Positions 33,592-45,888 of a stretch of DNA of 64,000 nt are shown here, one piece after another. Each line of letters opens with the position of its first letter. Positions within the stretch are counted from its first letter, which is position 1. The notes beneath the pieces are model-generated. The model was given only the letters and a program-made list of their open reading frames with translations. It ran no database searches and was not told where the DNA came from. Source of the stretch: Perkinsus marinus ATCC 50983 (Eukaryota > Perkinsozoa > Perkinsida > Perkinsidae); contig NW_003205333.1 of assembly GCF_000006405.1 (NCBI RefSeq), positions 440,702 to 504,701 of the forward strand. The letters run 5' to 3'. Position numbers and translations under genes: made by a program.

Positions 33592-34162
33592 CGTTGGAGA
33601 CTCTATAGGACACTACTGATACCACGCTACTAGGGCTGATCGATTATCGGGCGAGCGAGAATGTGGCGCAGAGTTATCTCCTCCTTGGCGACTTCAACAA
33701 CTACCATGTATTGACGACGTGTTTACAATGAGCGCCATCTGCAATATGGTGGTGTGTCAAGTGTTGGCACGTTGTCTACACAGGTTGGGGTATACTACCA
33801 CTACAAAACCACACACAGTGCTTCACCAGGAAACTGAACCCCTTCTTCCCCAAGAGAATGGTGAGAACGGCAAATCGATATATAGGGTTAGGATGTGGAG
33901 ACCATACCTTCAACATAAGCCTGATCATCATCTTACCTTATTGAAGTGAAGCGGGATGAAGAATCTCCCGTAACCCCGTATTGCTTGGGTCGATGCTAGA
34001 TACCAACTCTATAATGATTTACTAAATGCATGTTGAACAACAGAGATGAGAGCTTCAACGGGAACATAGTTAATTTAGAGTTATCGAGTTCTACATTGCA
34101 TTGTACTGTCATTGGTACATGTTGACGAGCACAAGATGTTCTACGTGGGGGCGTTAATATTG
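33592..34162. other. Intergenic stretch
   Basis: This lies upstream of RPL35A. A plus-strand frame at 33719-33949 starts MFTMSAICNMVVCQVLARC, but it has no homology I recognise and no supporting splice joins. It is not called. Confidence 0.4.
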
Positions 34163-34720
34163 GCTCCACTACTGATTGATCAAGGACAACTCGAAACTGG
34201 TAATGAAGGAAATAAGTTCCATTGCAAATGCAATTCGCACAACAGGGAGGATAATACTAGAACACAGGGAAGAAGCGGTTGAGCGTAATACTGATATGAT
34301 GCTCGATACGTCGTTTGACACTGGTCTCGGGTCATCTTCAATCAAGTATTCGCTCATCACTGCTTCTGATGCTGCTCCAATCATCATGATTATCACTATT
34401 CATAGAGACTTCCTCCTACGACACACTGACCAAGCTTATCGTCCACACATTACCGATCAGCCAGGATGCGTTTCCTGATACCTAACGGTAAGGATTGCTG
34501 ATATCATACTGCTGCTATAGGACTTACTGTTATTGTATTGTTGGAAGGAGTTGTTGTTGATGATGATGATCTAAGCCTGAATGTACTGAGATCTACACTA
34601 TTGAGCCCCATCGCCATAGCCTCATCAATCCTCAATCTAACCGATACTCTGTCATCGGGATGTATCAACCTGTACAGGGATATCTATGGTATTTCGCTCA
34701 TATACAATGATTACTTGTAA
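34163..34720 (+). CDS. Hypothetical protein
   Basis: Plus-strand frames with protein-like content are VMKEISSIANAIRTTG, RIILEHREEAVERN and SSIKYSLITASDAAP, then VVVDDDDLSLNVLRSTLL and SILNLTDTLSSGCINLYRDI, stopping at 34720. The opposite strand is also open in the first part, so the strand choice rests on residue content only. The gap between the two parts needs an intron near 34480-34520. If real, its last 10 bp overlap the stop of the convergent minus-strand gene. No family is recognised. Confidence 0.35.
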
Positions 34721-37024
34721 ATATTAACTCCAGCAGGACTGAAGCCGATGAGTTTCTCCAAACCATTACTTGCTCCACCACATATACCAGTGAGAAGATC
34801 GGCTACAGCAATGTGTACCCCTCCAGTAGATGCCTGATTGAGGATATCCTCTATACTTGCAATATTCTTCTGTGTTATATCATCCTGTACAAGAGATACC
34901 ATCATAATGTCTAGTACTACCATCAGAGGTTATATTACCAGTGAGAAGGATAACCCTGCACCTTGGAGAGTATCCCCGTTGGAGATACTAGTTGATGATT
35001 GTGACGATGTCGAATGTAGGAAATCAATGGCTGTTGCATTGCCGTTGGAGCCGCCGCTGTGGCCACTAATAATAATGGTGGTATATAACACCTCTGAGTA
35101 GCAGTATTACCCAATAGAAGGGACCCCCAGCTGAGATAGCCGTAATGGTGCTGAATTCTCTACCCATACATATCTAAAGCTCGACTACATATGATGTAAG
35201 ATAGCCTCCTTAGACGTACTTAGACTCCGCCTTAGTACCCTGCTTATGTACTTGTGGTACTGCTCCTAAGAAGTCTCTCATTCTCTTATACCCTAGACGC
35301 TCATATACCATCGGGTCACTGGCGAAGTATCTTCCAAGGGGCACTGGGGAGTGCGGTAAGGCTAGTAGTACTATCACTACTACCTATTCTTGAATAATGA
35401 TACGAATACTGATGCTTCTATCTGATAATGTTCACAGGAGAACATGTATCTATGACAATGTGCGAGAGTCGCACTGCGACTTGATATGAATATTGCTGCT
35501 ACCTAAGCTTGTCTATAACATCCTCAGGTATGAGCTGTGGTAGTGTGAGATGCTTCAGTTCAGCTTCCTCATCATCATCATCATCCTTATCAAACTCTCC
35601 TTTAACCATAGAATCCTCTTTTCCATCTCGTTCATGAGTCTTGTTGAGACCAAGTGATGCTGTCGAGGTGTGATGACCACCACCTGATACAAGGACACTA
35701 TAAAGTGGCACAGGCACTCAGGTTTACCGCCTGATTTACGAGCATTGGCCTCTCGTATAAATAAATCAAACTCAAATACATCAGTGAGGCGTATCTGATG
35801 ATTATGCAACCCTACCTTACAAATAACAACAAGGGGAACTGCTAGCAGCAGCATTACCGTCATCTGGAATTTCTCCCCAACAACTTGCAGACCTTTGATG
35901 TCCTCTAGGAAGTCTCTCAGTTTTCCAAAACCGAACTCGCGATAGCGAACTGTGCGTCCACAACGGACCTGTATATACTTCTACCATCCTCACGATCTAT
36001 AATATTGGGATTACCTTGCATAAATTGTTCACTTGATTGACGAGTATACCTTGGCCAGCCAATAACTCGTTTTTGAAGCAATGGATGAACAATAATTGTT
36101 CTCTAGCCAAAGACGAATCATCATCATCACCATGTTGGGGAACATCGGCATCATGCTTGGGCACGCTGCCCGGTGCTTCTGCTACTTTTGATCTTGCTGT
36201 TGCTGCAGGCGATGGAGAGGGAATAGATAGAGCCTGACTTATATCGTATTGCACTATCCGCGTGGGGATGATCCCGATTACTCCTTCTCCAGCCGAAGCA
36301 TTGCTACTGTCGACACTAGGGCGTGCATTGACCACTGATGTCTGGTTCAGTTCACCAAGAGCACGAAGCTCTATTCTTGCTCGTGTCTGTTTGCTGGTAC
36401 CGTCACCATACTGTTGCCCACAGCACTCTGGCCATAGTGGGCATCGAGGCATATGGTATAGCAGTAGTGGAGTAGTAGTAGCAGTATGGTCCACAGAAGC
36501 TGTATCTCTAGCTATGCATCTCTGTAGCAACCATATCAACAGACCCATAGGAGCGGCGGACATACTCGCATCATGAGAGGACCTATATGAATAGATATCA
36601 TCAACCTCTCTATCCACTATCAATCAACTACTTTTTAGCCAGCAGGGCCAGACGGAAGGGGCTCGACTCTTCCTCTTCTGCTGCTACCGTAGTTTCCTTG
36701 GCCATATGATAGAAGGAATTAACAGATTCCTGAGTCGAATGGTTAACGTTACTTACCACCAATTGTAATACAGTGCTCACCAATAACTGGTCATCTACTG
36801 TATGGAGTACATGTAGATCGTCGGACTGCATATACTTCTGTGGATAACATGTGAAAACTGTTTTAGTATTAGTAGCATCTCCATTGGTAGAACTGAATAG
36901 ATGATCAGTCTAACGATATAGGCAACCAATCCTACTACCTTTGAGAAGAGAGCTGGTGATGAGGCAAAAGGATAACATCACCAGATACGATCAAACGGCC
37001 ATCCTCTACACCGAACCTAGACAT
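34711..37024 (-). CDS. Long multi-exon hypothetical protein
   Basis: The start is the ATG at 37024 (MSRFGVEDGRLIVSGDV). Successive exons read TVFTCYPQKYMQSDDLHVL, HTVDDQLLVSTVLQLVVSN and ESVNSFYHMAKETTVAAEEE. Next come a Cys-rich piece (CPLWPECCG) and a Pro/Ala/acidic linker, then LTDVFEFDLFIREANARKSG and an acidic segment with LTLPQLIPEDVIDKL. Further on are GRYFASDPMVYERLGYKRMR and DFLGAVPQVHKQGTKAESKY. The C-terminal exons join in phase (33-nt and 47-nt introns) to SIEDILNQASTGGVHIAVAD and a stop at 34711. The YKRMRDFLGAVP segment has the feel of a small winged-helix domain, but that is speculation. The gene might be two. Confidence 0.5.
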
Positions 37025-37071
37025 TGAGCATAGGGACTGAGATGGTGTTGATGATGCTACTAGTACTACTA

Positions 37072-37979
37072 CTACTTGGCACAAGTGAGTATGTCATTGG
37101 TAGTGATGTGACGCAATGAGAATGCCACATGAAGACATATGGATATGTTACCAATAGAGGGATAAATATGTTCCGTGAGGAGGTATCTTACCTGATGATG
37201 ATGATGATGAAGCAATATGATGCACATGAATGCGATAAGCCCAGGTATTACCGATACTATTATCTGCTCTACACATAACAAGCTACAGACTGGCAGATAC
37301 AGCTTGGTGGAGTGCTCCAACTCCATTCCCTGATCGTTAGGAATGTTGCCTTCAATGGTGGAGATGTTTGGGTTATGCAACTCCTGAAGCATGGGATTGT
37401 CGGGTATGCAGTCTACAAACCTATCTCACCAAGCATCTCGTTAATACCCCGCTGGAGGTCTCTTGATGCGATTCGTGTAGCTCCCGCCTGGCTTGGCCTA
37501 AGCATATCTTAATTAAACCCGATCCACGAGTCGGCAACCCCTTGGTAGCACGAAACTCCAACCGCTACTATTACCAGGATCGGCAAGACGATGAGAAACA
37601 GCGTAGCGTATCAGTTCAGACTCTGTGGGTAGGAGGTTTGCATCCCGATATGCTGCTTCGAATGCGTAGGGTATCCATGAGTGGATCATACCTCCCGAAT
37701 GATGACCACTGTACGATACCTAACAACAAGCCTCAGTGTACATCAGGCTCCTCCAGATACTACCAGCCAGTGCCGCTCCTGTGTAGTAGAGGGATCTTTC
37801 AATGGGACACAATACAGAGGGTTCATCTCCAGTATAGGGAAAGCTCTCTCGATGAGCCGTCGCAAGGAATCGACCTCAGCCTGTAAATGAGCAACATCGG
37901 TCGAAGTTGGTGTTGTTGTCGTGGGCTGGTTTGGCGGGTGTAGCCCTTGAGATTGGGTGGAGTGAGGTGTGGTATCCAT
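37072..37979 (-). CDS. Hypothetical protein with N-terminal coiled segment
   Basis: The start is the ATG at 37979 (MDTTPHSTQSQGLHPP). A Thr/Pro-rich leader and a short helix (VAHLQAEVDSLRRLIERAF) precede HWL. A GT-AG intron leads to GGMIHSWIPYAFEAAYRDAN, TESELIRYAVSHRLADPGN and GWSFVLPRGCRLVDR. Introns of about 21 and 27 nt join AKPGGSYTNRIKRPPAG and FVDCIPDNPMLQELHNPN, then STIEGNIPNDQGMELEHSTK. The last exon reads RYLLTEHIYPSIGN and SLRHITTNDILTC, stopping at 37072. Frames agree at each join, but two introns are very short. No family is recognised. It lies 47 bp upstream of the next same-strand gene. Confidence 0.55.
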
Positions 37980-38491
37980 CCAATAATGATACAGTACTGA
38001 GAGAAACGAGAATGATATTAATTATCGCCGTAACTCTGGATTCTTTGAAAGTTCGGGCCTCTGGGCAAACCAAGCGTGCGGGGCAAGCCAGACTGCTTCC
38101 GAGGGCCCTGGGGGAATGCCTAATTCCCCTATCCCTGAGTACTTTCTATTCACTGCTCGGGATAACATCAACGATCTGTCAATTTATCGACGGAAGGTTG
38201 ACGAGATTCCAATGGTGGTGAGGGAACGACCATGATTGGTACTAGACTCAAGCCTTTGTGGATAGAGACGGTTAGGAAGATTGCGAGTGGCCGAAGGATA
38301 GAGTTGTTGCGATAATCGGTATACAAATAATACCGTAGATAATAACAGCATACCGTCGATGTCGATGAATATTATCTGATAACCCCTCTAGCAAGTAGGT
38401 CTCAAATCTCAATGCTTTCCACCATGAGATTTGAGATCGTATTTAGGTGAGTTAGTACTAATAGTGCCTGGGGGGATGAGAGCTTGACCCA
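37980..38491. other. Intergenic stretch
   Basis: About 510 bp lie between the start of the gene above and the stop of eIF4E. A plus-strand frame crosses 37907-38221 but overlaps the neighbouring gene and has no motif. No RNA gene is seen. Confidence 0.4.
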
Positions 38492-39435
38492 CTAACCATA
38501 TTGACTAGTACTACCATCAAGCTTGGTGCAAATACACTCCTGAATACCCTTGGTGAGCTCGTCAACCTTCTCCGTATCCGCCATGTTGGTAAACCATACT
38601 TCTATCCTCACAGATCCTTGAGGAGGTCCTCGCTTCGTGTACCTAATTAGATACCACTGCTAGTCAAACGAGTTGTTTTGGCATTATTACAGCTTATCAC
38701 AGAGACGCAAGCCAGTGATCATGTCAGGATATGGTAATGTGTTGCCAATGACTCCCAATACTATGTTGTTCCAATATCTACAATATAAAAGCCACAATGA
38801 TGAGTTAATGTTATTAATGGCTTGCTGTAATATATTACTCGTCAATCTGTTTACCACCAACATTAGGGCCGAGGGAGAACTGAAGATGGCCACCAATCGC
38901 ATTGAGAGGATCCTCCCATTCAGGTTTGATACCATCACGGAAGACCATCATGCCTATATAAGGAATAGTTTCGATGTCAATAGTCCCTACCACAATAAAC
39001 TCTATGTATCACACAATATTACTCTCGACGACTCTTAAAGAGCCATCATCCCCTTCCCTCACAAAGCGGCACCCTCCAGCCTCAGACAACAGCTCACTAG
39101 GCTGGGGTACATGTCGCCAATATCGCCAAAACTCCCCGACAGTACCAAACGTGCATACCTGATATCAATACTACACCAATATCATGCTATGAAGTATTGC
39201 CTGTCTTGATAGATCTTTCCATTCAGCAGCACTAGCCTTCTGGTTGGGCTGTAGTTGCTCCCAGAGTACCCACTTATACCTACGGGGGATAAGCTCTATT
39301 ACATCCCTCTTTTACTGCATGGTACATTAGCTTCCTATCCTCTTCATAATCAATATCATCATCTGCTGCTGCGTCTTCTGTTAATTTACGAGTGAAATCC
39401 TCGTCTACTAGAGAGAAGTATGGGACTGTCGCCAT
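38492..39435 (-). CDS. Translation initiation factor eIF4E (cap-binding)
   Basis: This protein binds the mRNA 5' cap for translation. The start is the ATG at 39435 (MATVPYFSLVDEDFT). Exons join in phase to give HAWVLWEQLQPNQ, AAEWKDLSRQ, VCTFGTVGEFWRYWRHVPQP, FRDGIKPEWEDPLNAIGG, QIDEYWNNIVLGVIGNTLP and SVRIEVWFTNMADTEKVDEL, stopping at 38492. These are the family blocks in order: the two cap-stacking Trp (EWKD and PEWED), the Trp of the TV-x-EFW eIF4G site, and the IDxYWxxxxLxxIG helix. One intron appears to use a GC donor (39168-39211, GC-AG), which gives exactly the family spacing between Trp and the FxTVxEFW block. It is about 235 residues. Confidence 0.87.
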
Positions 39436-39547
39436 GATGATGACAGCTACAACGAACGCGAATGACTTTGAGACGGACAATTCTTGAAGACTTGTCACGA
39501 CTCAAGAGATCTCAACTCATTCATCTGGCGTGTGTTGTCATCATCAC

Positions 39548-40320
39548 ATGACAAGACCCTATAATCGTCATATAACCGGCATACGAGGTGGAGGGGCGTC
39601 AGGATCACGCTCTTCCTATGATGATGCATCATCTATTGAAGAACATTCTGATTCATCATCACCAAGTGAGCGGATGTAATAACGAGATGGCTAAGGCATT
39701 ATGCCATACGGCCCTTCGTATCAGCTACATCTCCGCTGATTCAAGGGACCATACAGCTACACAAACGGTACGATTAATGGAAGAGTTCACCATAGGACTA
39801 CGGGATGGTGGTGCTCCTTCCTTGCTCGCCAATCTCAGTGAATCAGAGGTCATAATACCACTGTACCGCGTAGAGTGTCATCGTTGATGATAGTGATGGT
39901 ACATGATGTCAGATTGCGGATGTCTATGATACGTACAAGTATGCCTGTAGTGATGATACCGATAAAGTGATGGAACTCTTGAGAACAAAGGAATGGTGTA
40001 GGGCTGCGGTTGATCATAAGCATCCACCACAAGGGAATACACTATTACACGTGGCAGCAGAAGAATCTAATACAGAGCTAGTTAGACTGCTACTCGAAGA
40101 GGCCCATGCTAGCCCTTTTACGACCAATGATTTTGGACTAGAGCCTAGCTCTATGGCTGGTCCCAACACTGATGTAAAGAGCAACGAGTACAACGAATTC
40201 CTACGTATTATCCTTCAGGCATTCAGACTACTCGTCGCAGCGGAAGATCGATTGTCAGGTGGTGAAAGGAAGGTTATTAAGCGTGGAGCCGTGAAGGAAG
40301 GATTGTTCAATATTATATAG
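39548..40320 (+). CDS. Ankyrin-repeat protein
   Basis: The start is the ATG at 39548 (MTRPYNRHITGIRGGG). A Ser/Asp-rich leader precedes exons with ALCHTALRISYISADSRD and TQTVRLMEEFTIGLRDGG. A 64-nt intron joins ANLSESE to IADVYDTYKYACSDDTDKV. Then come MELLRTKEWCRAAVDHKHP and the ankyrin core GNTLLHVAAEESNTELVRLL-LEEAHASP. A helical tail (EFLRIILQAFRLLVAAEDRL) follows, with a stop at 40320. Only one canonical repeat is visible, with degenerate ones around it. It is probably a protein-protein adaptor. The exon edge near 39660 is uncertain. Confidence 0.65.
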
Positions 40321-41335
40321 ATTTCCCATATCTCCACAGGAGTCAAACTAATGCTGCTTAGATTATTGCACCTCGTAGTGTTGTAAACCGAGGGGGCATT
40401 AAAGCTCCATGACGCTCCTCCTTACATTCATGTTATACCTACTATACATTTGTTGGATTAGTTAATGAACAGGAGGCCAGTGTACACTACCATAAACACT
40501 CAGGTTTTACATTTTGCCGTTTCTACCGTAACAGTGTTCTACGACATTGTTGGAGAGGTAATGCTGTACTTTCACCACCAATTAAGGATTACTTCACTCG
40601 ATAGCCCAAACGTCAGTGGATTGCGGAAAACAAGATGCAGTATGATGATTCTCACCTCATTCTCACTGTACAACATATCACTAGATTTTACAGGCACATT
40701 TCTTACCACACTAGAACTAAGGCATATCATAGCAGCCGAGTGTTATCATCTTGCTAACAATAGTCCCTATGGTCGAACATGAGAGATGGAGGAGGCCTTC
40801 TCGGGTTACACTAGTAGTCTCTAGTGATATTCTGGAACACATATCATCATAACCTACTAGGGTATGACGATATGCGATCTATGATGATACATTATCCCTC
40901 GTTGGTACCCATTATTAGGCGAGTGACCAACAGTCAACTCGACGACTTGAGCGCCGTCACGTTAAGCATCCTTGTTATCATGGAGAGCTCCCTCATTCGA
41001 GCTGCCCATCATGTATCTTCGACGGTACTAAACTGATTACATCCCACTTTATACCGCACTGATTGAGGGACAAGCCTACTATTCAGCGAGGGACAAACCA
41101 AATGTCAAATCAGAACGAGTTAGAGCAGAAGTTTACTGAGAACCCATTAATAGTTCTGGGGAGCTCCCCAGCAAGGTAATATACCACTATCTCCCCGATT
41201 GATCGTCATACTATTAACAAAAGACATATTGTACTCACAGAAGCTCTCCTCCGACGCTGGTGGCCAGAAATAATCCACAGCAGAGATGTTGTTAGCATTG
41301 CTGCTATTCAAGCCATTGCTACTGTTTACTCTTCC
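40321..41335. other. Unassigned stretch with possible plus-strand coding pieces
   Basis: Plus-strand frames at 40465-40782 and 40824-41036 (SMMIHYPSLVPIIRRVTN, LSILVIMESSLIRAAHH) and an ATG at 41102 (MSNQNELEQKFTENPL, then a GT-AG intron) look partly coding. They might be exons of one gene downstream of the ankyrin gene. I could not establish phased joins. No RNA gene or repeat is seen. Confidence 0.35.
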
Positions 41336-42205
41336 AATTGGTCAATCACACCCGACTCAGTCACATAGATACCATCCAAGAACTTACGGATATCCTTGTG
41401 GCGGACAAGAGTCGATTGGTGGATGAGAGCAGCTGAAACAATAAAAAGGGTATTGAGCATTGACTCCACTGGGTGACTAATACTCTAATTCTGATTATTA
41501 CCAGAGCGGGAGACAAGCTCCAAGTCGGCACCCTCAACAATGACCTCATCCTTAACATCATCGGACTTCCTCACGGAGACACCGGGCATCATGTCGACAG
41601 TACGTACAACCTTCTCACCCAAGAAGTTACGGATCTCGATAGTGGAACCGTCGTTGGTGATGTTGGAGTTGATAGGGAAATGTGCGTACACGAAACGGAG
41701 CTTGTACTGGTATCTCTGAAAAGGAACGGAGATAATTGTAAAAAGGGCTCAGCGGCTCTCACCTGACGGACACCGGTGATCATGTTCTCGATATGAGAGC
41801 AAACAGTGCGGATGCAAGCCTTGTTCTTGGTAAGACCGAACCACATCTCGACAGTGATCTTCCTGCCATCCTCGACAAGCTTCATGTCAACAGGGATATG
41901 ACGGAAAGTTCGCTCGAGCTTGCCGTACTTGCCCGAGACAACGATATGACGGGACTTAAGAGTCACCTTGACTGAAGAAAGAGCAATAATGGACTCTTAT
42001 TTAAAGATCTCTGATGATAGGATGGCCTGTGTGATCATCAATTATTAGTCTATAATCGAGAGCTACATTAATACCTATGGGCGACTCCCATATACTCACA
42101 TCCTCATTGTATCTCAGAGATAAGGACCGCAACGCCCTACAGAATCCAACCCGTACTACCATCCTCAGGAATCTGAATGTCGATCTGAGAGTGGATAGTC
42201 TTCAT
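41336..42205 (-). CDS. RPL9: 60S ribosomal protein L9 (uL6)
   Basis: This is a large-subunit protein near the factor-binding site. The start is the ATG at 42205 ([15 protein letters not shown]). Exons joined by short GT-AG introns give [98 protein letters not shown] and [17 protein letters not shown], stopping at 41336. Motif order, the IRTVCSH block and the FLDGIYV end are diagnostic. It is about 190 residues. Confidence 0.93.
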
Positions 42206-43652
42206 GAGGCCTGATGCTTCTGTACCAACGCGGCTTCGGGCGCTTGATAAGGGGTTTACGATATCCAATCGATCAGCTACGGGCGAGCGAGATTTACGCA
42301 GGCGCAAAATTCACAGGTTTCGCAGTGGTCCGGTAATGTCATGGTTAGGCTGTGTTAACGTTTTGCTATCGTTCATAACTGCTGGTGAAGACTACGGCAT
42401 ATTTGTCGCCTCACGAGGAAGTACTCGCTTTGGCCGCTACATGATGATAGAGTCGAACAGTGCGAGTTCTTCGATGTGTGGTAGGTGTCGGCCAGCACCA
42501 GTTGCACTAAGTTTGCCTCGAATGTTACATGCTTGGTATCAATCATGAGGCGTTGGTATGTATTTTCCTGGTACAACTGCTTTCACACGGGACGACATTA
42601 TTGGTTCAAATGCATCAATTACGTTCAGGGGCCTTTAACGTCTTCACGAACGTAGTATCGAGTCACTTCCAATAGAACAAACACAACTTTACGTGAAGCC
42701 AGAAATGGGCGTATTTCAATCACGATGGTAACACAAGTTGCTACGATATGTAGCCTACATAATGTAGGGGAAGACCGACACAGGGTAGAAAAGAATCAAA
42801 GAGACACTCTGCTAGAGATCTCTACAAGGTTTAACAACCACTTAGATGGTGGCGATTTTCCAACAGCTTATGCCTTACTGCTCAGCGATGGTGCTGCGGC
42901 ACGAAATCGGCTCACACTATCTGGGTTGTCACTCACTCAATGATTAGCGACTTTGTCATAGTCATTATATTGCCGCGCACCATCGTTCTTGTTGTCATCA
43001 GTATCCCGACGGCTACGGTGCTTCACGACTCGTGGTTCGGTTACTGGTCCAAGCATACTCATTGATTGAGTTCTACGCATCCCATTAGGGCGACCCGAGT
43101 AGCACGGCATGAACGCTCGNNNNNNNNNNNNNNNNNNNNNNNNNNNNNNNNNNNNNNNNNNNNNNNNNNNNNNNNNNNNNNNNNNNNNNNNNNNNNNNNN
43201 NNNNNNNNNNNNNNNNNNNTCATGCGACGAGACTCTACCGAGACGGAAAGGCTGAGGACAACGTCACGTTTACGCATCTTCACTTCCGAGTGACAAGCAC
43301 CTATCATTTACACATTTGATCCATCTTGAGCTGATCCAAGTAGTAGATGAAACACAATGCGTATTCAATTCTATGGAAGCATAGACGCCACCTCCCCGCC
43401 AACGTCACCGTCGACGATGCCGTCAGACATGAGCATCGTCCGAGGTGGAGGAGATGAGTGGCGTCGCCGTGACTCACGACCCGCGAGTTCATTACCTTGT
43501 CGGTCTTGCCATTGTCACCCTTCTTGTCAATAACATCTACGACTTCCACAACGGATACAACATCATTTGATGATGATGACGAGGACTCACTTCCTTCTTC
43601 CCATCTAAAGCCGCATCATCACAGAGCAATTGGGATAGCACTGCAGCGGATC
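42206..43652. other. Unassigned stretch including the scaffold gap
   Basis: No gene is supported between the start of RPL9 and the stop of the DUF1769 gene. Small minus-strand pieces near 43500-43640 (LLCDDAALDGKKE and KGDNGKTDK) look coding and may belong to the 3' end of a spliced gene crossing the gap. The gap itself prevents a firm reading. Confidence 0.4.
43120..43219. other. Assembly gap (100 N)
   Basis: There are exactly 100 N, a conventional size for a scaffold gap of unknown length. The true distance between the flanks is unknown. Confidence 0.99.
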
Positions 43653-45212
43653 TTACGAGTATGAATGACAGCTGACATATTCCATACTATCAATCGAGCT
43701 CATTCTCGACCTACGCGGCCTCAGTTTCATCACCTCTGCTGCTGTTGACTCATCAGGCGTAATATAATCTGCCCACACTGGAGAGAGGCTCCTGATATCA
43801 ACCAAGGTGGTGACTATGCTAAATTCATTATCTTACCTATGCGCTACAAGTACATCCATGAAGTATTCATCTTCTTGATCCTTAACGATAACATGAATAG
43901 GCTGATAACCAGTGAACGTACACAACGATGTGCCTAACGATAACCACTCTCGTGGTGGGGTTGAGTAAGGAAGATGATGCTTACCACTGACGACAGGTAA
44001 GTTGCGCAGATCCCAAGTCACGAAGTCGATGTACCTGAGGGGAACTCGATGAAGGCGTTGATGACGACAAGATTGACGATAGGGAGGGATCTATCACACA
44101 AACGAGGAGCAGATGATTACATCGAAAAGTAGCAAAAAGTATAGATGTGCTCGGTGTCAAATAAGTAGTCATGAGTCACTTTTCCTGAGATAGAAGGGAA
44201 GATGATTCACAACGGAGTGTTGATAGGCAATCATGTTGGATGGATACATGTAGCTAGCTAGTACCTGTAAGGGCTTTGTCGGCAGTGATGTCAGGAAGCT
44301 CGTCGGGGGGTGTATCCAAATCCGAAACGATGCACTGAAGACATCATATGCTCACAAGATACCGCAGACACGACTTACTGTGTCAGCACTGACTAGTGGA
44401 AAAGTAAAGAATGTGTTCTTCGACGGGTCAGAGTTGGGGTAGTTAGCTGAAGGGGAACGATGCGCATACGATCGAGAGACTGCGTATCATCTACTACTCA
44501 ACAGCACTGTTCCTCTTGCTGCTGCCAAACGTGTGGCGATTGATAAAACGAGACGTACCCCTGAGGAGAATATAATAATGCTATGAATAGAGCAGGTTTC
44601 CATGTGTTATCATGATCAGAGAGGATATTACCGGACTTAGCAACAAACCCCAGCTCTGGAAGAGGCTGTGTTGCTTCGATTCCAAAAAATAATGCCGAGC
44701 CTAAGAAGATGAAGCTGTCCACACCACTGAGAGGCGGGTATATAATGACCACAAACACCAACCCTATGACTAGTACTTGGCTTCCTTTTAAACCGTCCTT
44801 GCCATCGGAGCTCCCAGCGCCTGAGCACGAACGTCGAAGAAGATAGTCAGCGTAAAACAGTCATACTCACCTCCGCTTCTTACCCATATACCCGTAGTAG
44901 GGGAAGGGACCGTTCGGGTCAGGAGGACGATGTATTACAACCTGATGGGCCCTACGATGCAATTGGATTCCATGCGGCTACTCATTACGATCCGACCCTC
45001 GAATACATCACTGTTGATAGGGAAGCTCTCCGTCGCATCGATAGCTGAGATAACAATCGAATGATGAGGTGTTACATGAGTCAAGCCTGCCCGCATCACG
45101 AGGAAGAATATGCACACGATGCGACGCGATAATGAATGCTCTGATGATACTTACGGATTCGTGATTGCTGAGGAGGGAGCTCGGAAGGTTCTGTGTCCCG
45201 TTTAGTAGCCAT
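43653..45212 (-). CDS. DUF1769-family protein
   Basis: The start is the ATG at 45212 (MATKRDTEPSELPPQQ). Exons join in phase to give NSDVFEGRIVVIHRPPDPNG, YYGYMGKKRRRWELRWQGR-FKRKPS, SALFFGIEATQPLPELGF, SDPSKNTFFTFPLVSADT, TPPDELPDITADKAL, DYLFDTEHIYTFCYFSM, YIDFVTWDLRNLPVV, SLGTSLCTFTGYQPIHVIVK and DQEDEYFMDVLVAHR. The tail is Ser/Arg-rich, with a stop at 43653. The QGRFK, F-G-x-E, FDTExxYTF and QPxxxxxK blocks recall the DUF1769 (UPF0590) family, found in fungi and protists with no settled function. At least eight introns of about 36-60 nt are present. The family call is from memory of its motif order. Confidence 0.68.
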
Positions 45213-45358
45213 CAGGTCATAACTGATGAAGAATTCCGAAGCGAGTCCCACAGTATGAAGCCTACATTGCCGCATAGGGAGCAAAAGTAGGATCTCCCTC
45301 AGGAAACTCTGGCCGTGTATGTTCAGTGGATGGCGCATCGAATTCTGGAGTCGTTTGA

Positions 45359-45765
45359 ATGGGCATTACTGTGACTCTCAGTGAGGTAGACTACTCTAGA
45401 TGAGTACTAGATAATGCATGAAGACAACATCACTGTTAACAGAAACATGCTCTACAGTGGGTGACATGGGGTTGGTTGATGGCAATGCCATTACGGAGTT
45501 GAACCATGAGAGCGCATACTGGTGTCCCAGTCCCACCACCACCCTACCTTTCGACCACCAAATCCTATTATGCATTCTATCATCTATGCCAACACAAATA
45601 CTCATTGGGAGTATCGGCAGTGCTCCGACTATCGTTGGCAGATGTGACTTCACCGAGTCGGCTCGTGATGAGTGGAAAATGAAGTATGTTCGATGTTATC
45701 CACAGGAAGTGTTTGGCAAGGTACCCACATCCATACCCGCTCGCAGCGACCCCAGCAATCCATGA
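45359..45765 (+). CDS. Small hypothetical protein
   Basis: The start is the ATG at 45359 (MGITVTLK). A GT-AG intron of about 58 nt joins it in phase to TCSTVGDMGLVDGNAITELN. The exon continues HESAYWCPSPTTTLPFDHQI, LLCILSSMPTQILIGSIG and DEWKMKYVRCYPQEVFGKVP, stopping at 45765. It is divergent from the DUF1769 gene, with about 150 bp between starts. No family is recognised; about 120 residues. Confidence 0.45.
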
Positions 45766-45888
45766 TGGTGATAATAAATAAAGGAGATGCTGGATTAGTC
45801 ATGTAGTAGGCAACTCCTGAAGAAGCGCCTCATTCTCTGAGAGGCAAACCACATAATATCACAAGTTGTGATTCACAACTGAGCTTAT

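Noticed and set aside
43060-43310. Frames reading through the N run
   Set aside because: The unknown bases make the frame meaningless; the true gap length is not known.
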